DNA from: Aristolochia californica
Lineage: Eukaryota > Streptophyta > Magnoliopsida > Piperales > Aristolochiaceae
Assembly: GCA_029961685.1 (NCBI GenBank)
Contig: JARWKL010000008.1
Span: 38,264,144 to 38,328,143, forward strand
DNA: 64,000 nucleotides
Direction of reading: 5' to 3'
Both the position numbers and the translations under genes were made by a program. Position 1 is the stretch's first letter, and every line of letters begins with the position of its first letter. The notes beneath the pieces were generated by a model, which saw only the letters and a program-made list of their open reading frames with translations, had not been told where the DNA came from and did not search any database. This document shows positions 33,119 to 44,990 of the stretch, one piece after another.

Positions 33119-35899
33119 CTTCCCGGCGACGAGCCCTCCTGCTGCATTAGTTGAATTTCAAATACGTTCTAAAGAGCCTGAAAAATCGCAAAATTGATAA
33201 GAAACAGAAGTGAAAACCGTTCCTCCACTATAGATCCCCATGGCTCGACCAGGAGAAGCATATAGAAAACAAATAAGTCCTCCGGAACAGAAGGAGAACA
33301 CTACTTCGGATTATAAATGCAACCCAAGCGGCCGCTTACTTCAGCAAGAAGACATGAGCGTCTATGTGCCAACGAATTCAAGCTCAGAAACCTGTGAAAC
33401 TTCAGAGAAAGCTTCCTGTCACCCAACTTCCTCCACAATCATTCCTTGCATTTCCACTCTAAACCCGATAAATCCCAACCACCCACTTTCGTGTAATCCG
33501 CAGAAAAACCATCAAAGCCCGGAGCCAAAGTTGACTTCAACAAACAAGAACATACCAAACGCCTGCAAACTCTTACTTCTCCACTTTTCAGTAGAATGCC
33601 AGATACACCACTCCAAGTGGTTAAAAGTAGCCGAATGTCTACTCCCACCAGTTTCCAACGACTAAAAAATCCGATTTCTACAGAGATTTCAGCAGGAAGT
33701 CGATCTTTCCAGTTCCAGTTCAAAAAATAAGTATAGCAAATCAATGTCCAAGAACACTACAAACAAGTGCTTTTCTTTTTCTATCAAAACCCTAGTCTCG
33801 GCGTTTTAGGTAATAATCTCTGGTTTCAAATCGTCGCAAGAACCTAAAACCTCTGCAATTCGGTCGTGCTAGAAGTAGAAGAAAAGCCCTAAATTCTTTA
33901 GAGGCCGGAGGATGCTACAACGGAGAAATAGAGATAATATGTTGGAAAGACATTTTTACCCTCATCATTGTCTAAATTTACGTTTAAGTCCTCTTTTCTT
34001 GTTATATTGATATCATGTTAAATTGGGTCCATAATTTATTATAAAATAATTAATTAAATTAAAAATTTTATTTTCCTAACTGATAATTTTAAGATATTTA
34101 TATTTATTAATCCATATAAAATTATAATTAAAAAATATAAACCCATATTTAATCATCAAATTCCTTTTCCAAAATTCCTCCCATTATAAGAATATTTACG
34201 TTTTTTACCCTTTATATCGCTTCTTTATTACCATATGCCTTCTATGAAATGAGATTATGCCTCTTTATTTTGTTAATTTATTTTATTTTTAAGGAAATTT
34301 AAATTAAATCATTTTATAAATTTGTGGAAAGTAAATAGTTTGGGGATTTTTTTACATGAAATTAAGTATAAATATTAATAAAAAATATTAATTACTTTTA
34401 ATTTCATTTTTGTTTTTTTAATGAGTTAATTGATGATTAAAATCGTCCGAGTCTATAAAATCTATAGAGAAGGTGAAAATGGTAATTTAATAGAATTTGG
34501 CGGCTAGAAGTTTCCTGCCGCGTACGGACACCCTTTTGCTTTTCCCGGCTTCGCTTTTCGACTTTTCTTTCACTTTGAATGCTTTGAAGGAAAAAGTCAA
34601 CTCAATTATCTCATCAATCAATCATGAGCATCAACTAATGAGAATTTCATTTCTTCGGAATTTTAATTCCCGGGCCCAAATCGTACGCGTGGAAAGTTGT
34701 GGTGGACCCTCGCAGCACCTTTTTAAGTGGTTAGTCTTAATCACCACAAAGACTTGGTCCATGACTTTGATGACCGATTAATGGGCTGGACTTGGTAAAA
34801 GGTGCACCCTGTTTTTGACTGGTCAATTTTTTTTTTGACAATGTGACTCGCTCAAGTTGACTCAGGTTCGGAATAGGACTGAGTCAAATATGGGGTGTGG
34901 GTGGGTGGTGATGTTGGACTCAACCCTAACTCAGGCAAAGTCCATCCACGAGACTCACTCAATTTGACTGAAAAAAATAGTTCTAGTGAAAATATCATGG
35001 AATATATAACAATTCAAGGCATAGTAAGGTAACAAATAATAATGAGAAATTTATAATTCTTTAATTGATAAATTGTTTTATTGAAAATTAGTAAACTTTC
35101 TTGTATTTGTTTTTAATTATTGTTTATTTATAATTTCTTATCGAACCGATAGGAAACTCTCTTTTTTTCATATCTAGCAAGGGACATACCAATTAAGGAT
35201 TATCTAAGCTCAGCCCGACATTTTTTAGACATGGTAATGGTAGTTGAAGGATCACTAAGAAGTATTTTGTTACCTAATTCGATTATCCAAAATCTAATTT
35301 TTTTAGTCACTCGGAGCAGGTAAAAAATATTTTATTACTTATTTAGTAATTTTTTTGTGGGGTAAATAGGAGAATAAATAATATTTTAATTATAATAAAA
35401 ATCTAGATAAATTTTTTAAAAATAAAAATAAGATTTAAAAAATATATAGCTTGTCGAAATATAAATTAAACATGAATTTTACTTATTTTTTAGTAAACAT
35501 TCTCTTGATCAAGATATAATTGATTGTAACATTTTTAGTCTTGTGTATGGAGAAGTTAAGTAATAAAATTATTTCTATATTTATTTTAAGTAATTAGTTA
35601 TATTTTAAATGAATAAATAGAATGACTGTTTCATACTAAAGCATATTCACCAAATAAAATTTTCCACCTTGCAAAATTTCTAGAGGTGGAAGGCCATTGC
35701 CCTCCTCCTTCTACCATCAGAAGGGGGAAGAGGGGCTCCCCCTTCCCTCCAGTCAACTTGAAGGGGGACAAGGGGGCCATCATTGGTCTTAAAATCTCCA
35801 CTATAGTGGTTTTGATGATAACAAATATTTTAGTCTAATTGTGTATGTTGAAGGATTTTTTAAGTCCAACAAAAACATAAGAAAAGTGATTGACAAGAT
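33119..35899. other. DUF740 promoter and AT-rich intergenic sequence
   Basis: The first 800 bases include the leader and promoter of the minus-strand DUF740 gene (to about 33930). The open frames at 33240-33744 lie in that leader and look non-coding. From 33.95 to 35.7 kb the sequence is AT-rich without recognisable genes. A short GC-rich patch with AGGGGCTCCCCCTTCCC lies near 35725. Confidence 0.4.
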
Positions 35900-38800
35900 T
35901 GATTTTCAAATATAGAGACTATTCAAACAAAGTGTTCATCTTCTTTTTGACTACTTGAATGTCCCCCAAGTCATTTTCTATCAAAATAGTACCATCCACA
36001 TAGATGGCCATGGTGATTAACCCACATTAGTATGTTCACAAACACTGAATGATCAACTACACACCACTTAAAGGTAAAGCATATAACCACAACATTAAAT
36101 TTGTCAAACTAAGCTCTCATAGATTGTCTAAGCCTATAATAGATTTTTCAAAGTGTGCATACCTTCTCGCCCTCAACCACAAATTTGAGTAGTTGTTTCA
36201 TGTAGACTTACTCAAGTAAATTACTATTAAGGAAGACATTCTTGACATCCAATTAAACTACTTGAAATTTGTAACTGTAGAAATAAGAATGGGTATCGAG
36301 TTAAGCTTAACAACTAGTAAAAACGTTTCATCATAATCCATACCATAAGATTATGTATAATCACTTTCTATTAGCCATATTGTGTTTGATGGTAAAAACC
36401 CATCTACAACCAATTGCCTTTTATGGCAAAGAGGATAGGTCCCAAGTTTGATTGGTATGTATGACTTCTATCTCCTCTACCATTGCTACCCTCCGCCTGG
36501 ATGTTCAAGCACTTCTGCATAAGATTGGGGAATAACCACCGAGGATAAGGCTACTATAAAGGAGCAACAACTAGAAGATACTTGGTGAATGGAAACAAAG
36601 TTGTTATTGGGGTGAGAGATGGATGATGACAGGTGCACGCATAGGAAGCCTAGCAACTGTCTAGAAACAAAGTTCTTAATAGGGTGGACGATGACAAGTG
36701 CAAGTACAAGAAGCATAACATATACCAATAGGTCTATCATCATATTGGGGTCCAAAAATAATAGGTGAGATATAAACATTTCTAACTTCAAGAGTATTCA
36801 CAGACTGAATGGGGGACTCGTTGGGCAGCGAAGCAATTTTTTCAAATGATACCTTGAGTTGTGAGTCTTGTAGTGGTTGGGCTAGTGGCACCAAAGGTCT
36901 CAAATGGAAAAAGTAGTAGGGGAGCGTGGTGGAAATTTATCAGAATAAAAAGGTTAATCTTCAACAAAGCTAACATCATTAGAAATAAAGTTTTTTTTTT
37001 TTTTTTTGTGGTAGGATAACAACATATATTGCCTTTTTGAGTTCATGACTAACCCACGAAAATGCACTTGAATGGTCGATAATCCAGTTTAGCCCGACGA
37101 GGAGATGAATCATGAACAAAGCACACATATCCAAAAACCCTAGGTAATAGTGGGATAATATGATCATTATGGAAAAATGCTAACTATAGAGTACTACTAT
37201 GAAACACATTGGAAGACATATGTTGAAACTTAAGATTCCATGATGTATAATCACAATAGAAGGGGGATTAAGGGGTGAGAAGAAAAAGAAGAGTTGTGGA
37301 GAGAAAATTTTAGGAGGAGAAGAGGAAGAGTGAAAAATTTGGAGAAAAGAGGAGGAAGAATAGGGTAATGGACTTTTTTCAAACCCTCCCCCTTGAGTTG
37401 TATTTATAGATATCAAAAGTATTAATATTATAAGAATACCCTTCACCCTAGTAAGAATGAATAACAGACATAAATCATAAACTAATTATATCAGTGTCAC
37501 CTGTATGAGATGACCCTTTATTTACCATTATGCCATCACTGTGTGATCTTGTGCCCCTTTTCCTTGGTTTGTGGGCTTGAGCCCATCTTCCACACACTTG
37601 GACATGTGGGCCTTCCTTGGTCATGTAGGCTTGGACCCATCTTCCAACAACATCTAAATAATGAGATAATAAGTTGTGAGAATAGCATAAGGCCAATAAA
37701 AATGTTGGACTTGCATGGTAAGTAATAAGGCATATGGTACTTTTACTAGATGTTTATTTTTTCTTTCAATAACTTCGTTTTAGTGAGGAGTATAAACACA
37801 AGAACTCTAATGGATAATGCCTTGTTGAGTACCAAAAAAAAACTGGAAATAAAATGAGAGATACTCTTGTGCATTATCAAAATCTAACAACTTTAACTTT
37901 TTGAGATAAATTGAGCAACAACAATAGAACAAAAGAATTTTAAAATAGATATCATTTCAAATTGTTCTTTCATGAGAAACAACTATATAACTCAGGTATA
38001 ATCATCCAAAAAATATAAAATACAACACTTGTAATTGGTGCTCAAACATCTAAGTGTACCAGTGAAAATAGTTTTAACTGGATTATCGGAATGAGAAGGA
38101 AAAGATGTTACATGATGTTTACTCAATTGACACATTTCACAAGGTAAACTAGAAATAAACTTCAATGAAGTAACCAAGGTTTGTGCCATTGTAAAGATTG
38201 TTGACATGGAGTTGTCATGGCTGATGTAATTTTGTTATCTAAATAATAAATTCCTCCTTACTCATGGCCTCTACCAAACACTTACGTGGTCTATAAGTCC
38301 TAAAACACACAATAAGAGGAAAATAAAGGTACACAACAACCAAGTTTCGTAGTTAATTAACTTACAAACAAGAGGCTTAATGGAAATTTAGGCACATAAA
38401 AATATTAGAAAGAGATTGGGATGTTGATGGATGGACGAATCCAATGGCTTGACCTAGATGTGAATTTCATTGGCAATTGATACAAACCAATCATTAGAGT
38501 AAGAAGATAAGAAGGATAAGTGGCCAATTTTGTCCAGTCAAATGTTCTAAAGCTTTGGAGTCAATACTCCAAGGAGAGTAACTAGAGAAAGGAAAATAAT
38601 TTGTATATATTTTAGCAATTATGGCAAGAAAAGTAGTGAAAGTTGAGCTCAACATACTCTTGATTTTTTGTAGGGCTTCATAGTCCTCTTCAATAAGGAC
38701 TTGTTTACCCGTTGAAGAATCTTAAAGGTTATCATACTTTGTCTCACTTGTTGAAGCTTGATTAGTCATGACCCACTTAGTTGTTCCATGAAGCTTCCAA

Positions 38801-40241
38801 CACGTTTCATCTATTTGATTGTTTTGGCAATAGTGGGTGAAGTATCTCTTCTGTGATAGAAGTACCACCAACACTTCTATCCCTACCTCAGCCTTAGCCA
38901 CCTCTACTTTTCTTGAGTACCGTTACTATTGTCTCTTCTTTGAGAAAACATAGTCAAAATCTATGTGTAAGACTGAAGGCTCTAAAGATGTACCGGGAAA
39001 ACACAACATTGTTGCAAAGATATCATCACATGAAGGTTTGCCTATCAAGCTAAGAATTTGACTTAGAGACCTCCAAATATGGTTTTAAATTTGTAAGGAA
39101 AATTAAAAATACCAAGGCCTCTCTTTGTTGTTCTTGAACTACAATGACTGTTTAACAAGGTTGGGTTATCTTCCACTCTTGGATCAACCATCTAAATCGA
39201 GCAAAAAACATATAGATTATCCCCTTGCTTGGTATTAAACATTGTCAGGAAGATATCTTAATTTTTTTGCAAGTTGTCAAAACTAAAATACAACTTGGAA
39301 CGTGTGTCCCTGATACTGTTTGGTATTAAACATTATTAGCAACCTGTTCTTCTATACCATTAATCAACTAAGTAATAATTGTAGTATCCTCCTTAAGCTT
39401 CTTTTTTGTAAGAAGCATCTTCTATGTCCACAATAGGTGCTGCCTTAGTTATGTGCTAAGCAAGATTCCTAATAATTAAGAATCTCTTAATTGAGAGAGA
39501 CCAAGACAAATAATTTGACAAACCTTTGAGAGGGATAGTAATTATTTAAAAAAAAATCAAAATTTCAAGCATATTGATTGGGTTATTTTCATCTGTACTC
39601 AACAACAGTAGTGAATAATAAGTCTCCAAATAACATTGATGATCGATCACTATAAAAAATGTAGGATAGATCAGGCAAAGAGCTATACAGAGATCCTAAA
39701 ATATAAAAGGTGACTGAGGGATTTTAAAAGGTATGATCGATCATGGTGACAATGATTGATTAATTATATAGAATATCATGAATAGATTTTAAAATGTATA
39801 ATTGATCATGAATAAAATGATTAATCAATCATACTTATAGGTTTGATAAGGTTAAAAATTTGATTTTTAACCTTAAGAAGCAAAATGAAAAACAATAGAC
39901 TAGAAGGGATTTCAAAACTCGTAAAGGGTTAAGAATTTTTTTTTTTGCATAAGCAAGAAGTAGTGACATAGCAATCAAGCATATGATCCTAGTAAATTGA
40001 TAAAGTTTCAAAGTTTTCAATCTAGAGGTAGAAAAAATAACAAATTGAGAAGTTAGATGTGGCTTCTAATAAGCTCAAAATAATCTTTAGACTAGAAGAA
40101 GTGAAGAGCAACCAAAATAGCTTATCTGGGTTGTGTGGCCATGAAAAATGGATCGGCATGATAGTAATTTTTGCAATAGGTTACCCCATTAAGTAGTAAC
40201 AAAAGAACCTTGGAATTCTTGGTCTGATACTATTTTAAAGT
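35900..40241 (-). mobile_element. Decayed Ty1-copia retrotransposon (-)
   Basis: Minus-strand broken frames follow copia order. A degenerate primer-binding site (TCTGATACTA on the plus strand) lies near 40231. Protease-region text VPKFPLSLL lies near 38370. The integrase start CEMCQLSKHHVTSFPS..FLDDYT is at 37992-38207 and its C-terminal part at 36979-37167. Reverse transcriptase appears as LDVKNVFLNSNLLE near 36230 and an AIYVDGTIL version of the YVDD box near 36010. Stops and frameshifts occur throughout. The element ends inside RT, so the RNase H part and clear LTRs are missing. A solo LTR of another family (37221-37649) is inserted in the integrase part. Confidence 0.75.
37221..37649 (-). 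mobile_element. Solo LTR nested in the copia integrase region
   Basis: A 429-bp unit that on the minus strand starts TGTTGGAAGATGG and ends TTTCAACA, with TGTTG/CAACA inverted termini. It is flanked by a near-perfect 5-bp duplication (ACATA and ACATC on the plus strand). It has a TATA-like TCTATAAATACAA. The integrase reading frame of the host copia element is interrupted on one side and resumes on the other. A related LTR lies at 8368. No internal region is present, so it is a solo LTR left by recombination between two LTRs. Confidence 0.8.
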
Positions 40242-42069
40242 TCATCTTTCTGTCATGCCCCCTTACGTTTTTTGTATGTTGAACTTCAATTTATAGTATG
40301 CAGACGAGAAAAAGGTCTTTCTTTTGTTCTGCTTATCCTTGTTGTATTCACTAACTTCGTTGAGCAGTATGGCTCTTTGCAACTACTCAACTTTTAATGC
40401 CTCCCATATTTATTCTCCTCATATTTCTCGTCTCAGTTATCTTCCTCTCTTCCTTGTGTCGTACAATGTTCCTCCAATTCTCAGCCACTTGAAAACCTCG
40501 CCATCAATCCATCTCTAATAATTGAGTCCCTAACAACTTTTACTTTGATTATTGTCGCCAATATAGGTCCCGCCTTCAACATCCTTGGCTATGCAATTGA
40601 TGGAATAGCCCAAAAATTAATGCACACAAATAGGAGTTAGGAAGACGAGGAGGATACCTATTTTGAGTTGGATTTCAATGACCAAAGAAGAAATACAAAA
40701 GAAATCAAGGATCATTCCTACTTTGAGTAGGACTTAATCTATTCAACCATAGAAGCCACAAGAGAAAACTTCTTTTTGACGCAAACAACACTCACCAATA
40801 TTCATCGAATATTTTGTTCCAAGTAGTTGTCTTCATATCTGTTGCTTCTCCTTATTTTGAACCTTCGTCACCCTTCTCATGTTAAAAGCTCCATGCTTCC
40901 TTCAACATCTTCAAGACTGGTGGGCATAAAGTATACCAACAAGCAATTGTTTTTATTTCTTTTGGACGATGGTGTTATTGAGTGGCCTTGAGTCTCAACC
41001 ACGTCTTTGTGCATGGAATTCCATGGTATGTTGGAGGAGACAAAAGAACGACATACTCTAAGCAACTGGTGTCACATGGTTTTTATTTTTTTATTGTTTG
41101 CTTATTCCGGCTCTTGAAGTAGCTCTCATGTTGCCAAGAATCAAGTCTAAGTTAGCGTTGGCAACAATAATTACTCTCCAAGTCTGGCAAAATTTCTTTC
41201 CTTGTCCTCTTGGCCTTCAGACTTTACTCGTTCCATATCCTATGGAAAGGTGTCATGTTTCTTTCTCTATCTTCTTCTTATCAATGGGTTCTTTATTTCC
41301 TCATTGTCATCTCCAAAAATTATGCCTACCTCCCTAAAAAATCTTAAACTTCGTACTTGGTCCAACTTATTTGTTGAGTTCTTTTGCTTATACCGTCTTA
41401 GTCTCCCGCTTATTTTTTTCTCAAAAAAAAGTCACATAATTATTGATTTGATAAAGCAAGTCCTTATTATTTTCTTTAGAAACTGAGCTTTGGAAGTAGA
41501 TTGTTGTATAGTCACCTCTTTTTGTTCGAAGTTTCTAAAGTCAGTTTTGGAAATAGCGTGTTGCATAGTCGATTCCTTCCGATTAAAGTATGATTGTTTT
41601 GTCATTGTTTTCCTTTAGTATATCTTCACTTTATCATTTTTATCACTTAGAGCAATGTCTTGACTCACTACCTACAAAGTATAGGACTGCGTCCAACATC
41701 CAACGTGAGTCAAATAATTTTATTCTTCACCCAAGAGATGATTTCTTGAGCTACCCTTAAAAAGTGAGTATCTTTCTATGCCTAAAATTAGGCCTTTTCT
41801 GCTTTTGAAATTGAGTGAAGTTTTTTAGACTATGACTATTTTGACTGTATATGGAGTTTTATCAGAAAACTAGGAGTGTATTTATTTTGTCCAATTTGGG
41901 TCTCTATGTTCTTTTTTTATCCCCAATTTTAGGAGGTGAAGTAGAAGAAGAGTTACAAAGAAAAAAATATTTTATTTCATGTGACAAGAATAATCAAGGG
42001 GAGAATAAAATATGAACATTTTGCATCTATGAAAAAAATTTCAGTCAAAGAAGATTGAAAACCATAAAT
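40242..42069. other. AT-rich sequence flanking retroelement remnants
   Basis: No gene recognised. The minus-strand LTR expected upstream of the copia primer site (40231) may lie at about 40245-40700, but I found no matching partner repeat. The open frames at 40324-41486 show no family features. Confidence 0.3.
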
Positions 42070-42540
42070 CTTTTTTCTTGCAAGCTAAAGTTATAAGCTC
42101 TAGCTAGAGGGGGAGCGTTGGAGAGTAAGTAAGGAAGAATCTTATATGACTCTCATAGAAATCTTGAAGAACAATAATTTTTTTTCTTGCAAATTAAAGT
42201 TATAAACTCTAGCTTGAGAGTGAGTGTCGAATACTAGGTGTGGAAGAGTCTTACATGACTCTCATTGGAAAAAGTCTCACGGAGCAATAATTTTATATGG
42301 TGGAATCTTACAAGAGTCCCATAGGAGGAAGTCTCACATGAATGTCTCACTAAAGAGAAGTTTTAGTTATTTTAATTTTTTTTATGTTCAGTTGTTTAAT
42401 TATTATAGGACTTATCTATAAGAGTTAATTTTGAATGTAACTGGGAAATGGGCAATTTGATTGTAATCCAATTCTTTTTATTTTTCCTCTATTTTCTTCT
42501 GTAGAAATTTAGCTAAATCAAAGGATGTACCTCATATATT
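42070..42540 (+). mobile_element. Copia-like LTR remnant with a tandem duplication
   Basis: A block of about 110 bp occurs twice in tandem (42070-42179 and 42180-42289). Each contains a TTTCTTGCAAxxTAAAGTTATA segment, a purine-rich stretch near GAGGGGGAG/GAGAGTGAG, and a start of LTR character such as TGTCGAATACTAGG (42225) followed by repeated TCTTACATGACTCTCAT motifs. A polypurine tract joined to an LTR start is typical of a copia 3' end, so this looks like a decayed 3' LTR with its start duplicated. No partner LTR is seen. Confidence 0.4.
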
Positions 42541-42563
42541 TAGCTACTGAATTTGTGCCTAGT

Positions 42564-43774
42564 TGAGACGGAGGATGAAGTCATGGTGTGGCCAGACACC
42601 AAGACCGAAGACTGTGCAAGTTCAGTGCACAACAACAGTAGCGACGGCCAAGGCCAAGTGCAATGACACGGCCCAGGGGGGCGCACGCATATGGCTGGCC
42701 CGACATCAGCTGCAGAGGAATAAGACGCACTTGAGTTGGCTAGATGAATGGTCAAACAACAAGACATGCAACGGCCCCAACAACCAGCCAAGACAGAAAC
42801 CATATTCGCATTAGATGCGCGCACAACCCAAGCGGAAGTCGCATCCGCGTTTGAGGTTGCCAAGGGAGAAATGCATGCACGACAAAGAGGTTGCGTGCAT
42901 GCTCGCGCAATGCACGGATGGAACGCACAAGGGGTTGCCGAAGGTAAGATGCGTGCACGGCGTGGAAGCAACACACGCGCGCATAGCATGGTAGCAGCAC
43001 AAAGCTGCACACGCACGAGCGCACTTGTCCAGGCAGCAGTGCATCCGTCCGAGTTATGCAGAACTATGATTATGGTTTCGTTGCAAAATCTGGGAACTTA
43101 CCCTTTTCGAGTGGGACCTGTCATAGGTGACTCAGATCCGACCCCCTAAGGCATCTAGGACTGTTTTATGGCATGGCCTAAGGGCTGAGTTGGCGAGGCC
43201 TAAGGGCTGAGTTGGCGGCCAAGTGTCTAAAGCCCCAAAAACGGAACTGAGTCAAAGAGGCAGATTTGATAAGGAAGGATTTTTGCTCTCAATGGACGGA
43301 AGCATGAGAGAATGATCAAATCAAGGAGATTTGATAAGGGTGGAGCAAATCAAGGGATTTGGATAAGAAGGATCAAATCAGGGAAGATCTTCGCTCTCAT
43401 TGGACGGAAGCATGAGAAAAAAGAGGGGTCGAAACCTATAAATACCATGGCTGACGACCCTTATATTCATTCACCATATCTTGGATAGCTTGTAAAGCAT
43501 AGACGTGAGGGAGAGTTTTTGTAGAGTGTTGGCCTTCCACCTTGGACAACCACTCCTTGTAATCTTTCTAGCATTAATACAAGGTTACTTTCTCTCCCCA
43601 TTTCATTGTCTTTCTAACTTTTCATTGTTCGTACTTCATTTGAGAGGAAGGAGTTTGCAACGTTGATATAAGGGACGAGAGGTTGTACTACTTTTGACGG
43701 ATTTAAGGTAGGCCTTCACAGGAGTTGGAGTTACGCTACCCTAATCGAGTTTAGGCTCGTCTGACCCCATGACA
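42564..43774 (+). repeat. 5' LTR of the gypsy element
   Basis: A 1211-bp LTR. TATA-like CCTATAAATACC lies near 43434. It includes two copies of a unit of about 55 bp (GATTTGATAAGG..TTGGACGGAAGCATGAG) and a shorter tandem CTGAGTTGGCGGCC/GGCGAGGCC stretch. The first part is GC-rich. Confidence 0.85.
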
Positions 43775-44271
43775 AACTGGTATTAGTTCGTTCGTTGCAA
43801 TCTATGGCTTCAACAAGTGGGGAAGACGCTTCAAGAGCAAGACAATCGGTAAGTGACTTCAAAAACCGATTTCTTTCCCTTGAAGATCGTCTTTCTGGTC
43901 TTATGTGCCTCCAAGCGACTTAGGAGGACCTTCTGTCCAGAAAAGTCGAGGAGGGCATTAGGCGAGCATTGGAAGAAAGATATCCAAGCCCAGAATGGCT
44001 CTATGGCTTGGAAGAAGTCATGAACAAAATAAGATCGAACAAAGAAAGCCCAAAGGCTTGTTACAGCCTTTGCCCATTTCAAAACGGTTGTGGGAGTCTA
44101 TTTCAATGGACTTCATTTTTGGGGTGTGCAAGAAAGACGGGCTAGGGTCTATCATGGTAGTGGTGGACCAGTTTACAAAGTGCGAAACATTCGTAACAGT
44201 GCCAAGTGATTGTACAACAGAGAAGGTTGTTTGAGCATTCATGGCACATGTGGTGAAGCACTGGGGCATGC

Positions 44272-44668
44272 TGTTATGTTCTTAGGTTAAGTACCTATGT
44301 CTTCCTCTCCTGTCAAGCCGGTCTATTGGGTAGTATGCTAGGTGCTTAACATTTGGTATTAGAGCTAGCGCTACATTGCGGGTTCGATTCCTGTGTGCTG
44401 CAAGCGGCGTGTGGAGGTGTGTAGCCCTGGGTGGAGGGGCTACCAGAGTGTGTTCCCGCACCACGGGCCATCGCTATAAGCGGAAGGGGTGACCTGAGTG
44501 TGTTCCCGCACATTAGGGTCGTCGCTAGAGTAGGTCGTCTCCAGTGTAGGCCGTCGTGGGCATCGGCCTCACGACAGTGGGTGTGATGTTATGGTCCAGG
44601 GTTAAGTACCTATGTTTTCCGCTCCTGACAGGTCGGTCTATTGGGTAGTATTGGCTAGGTGCTTAACA
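44272..44668 (+). mobile_element. TRIM-like element, copy 2 (nested in the gypsy element)
   Basis: A 397-bp member of the same family as 28639-29072. Its direct terminal repeats are shorter, 80 and 82 bp (44272-44351 and 44587-44668), and begin TGTTATG and end TTAACA. Compared with copy 1 they lack a 53-55-bp segment after TGTTATGG. The primer site is TGGTATTAGAGC (44354-44365). The flanks CATGC and TGTGC would be a decayed 5-bp duplication; removal of the element and one flank restores the integrase frame. The internal sequence has short near-repeats, GAGTGTGTTCCCGCAC, twice. Confidence 0.85.
44379..44393 (+). promoter_or_regulatory. T-arm/B-box-like hairpin in TRIM copy 2
   Basis: CGGG TTCGATT CCTG forms a 4-bp stem (one G-U pair) and a 7-nt loop; GTTCGATTC fits the Pol III B-box consensus. 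It occupies the same place after the primer site as the copy 1 hairpin although the surrounding sequence differs. Confidence 0.45.
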
Positions 44669-44990
44669 TGTGCCCACAATGATCATAAGTGATCAAGACC
44701 CCAAGTTCATAGGAAAATTCTGGACCGAGTTATATAACTATTGGGAACTACTCTAAATTTTTTCACTAGTTTTCATCCTCATACTAACGGGCAAATGAAG
44801 CGCATAAAGACCGAGAGGAGCGCCAAAGGGGCAAGCCCCTGAGGATGCAATACTTGGCAAAGTGGCAAGGTCAACCGGAATGCGAGGCAATATGGTAAGA
44901 CGCTCATGAGTTAAGGCAGTTCAAAAAGGAGGTGGCCCACTATCGCCAGGGGACGCAGACGAGGGCGTCTGCCTTATGGTGGTGGGAGTA

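Noticed and set aside
33240..33744. Open frames on both strands upstream of DUF740
   Set aside because: They lie in the leader/promoter of the DUF740 gene and lack domain features.
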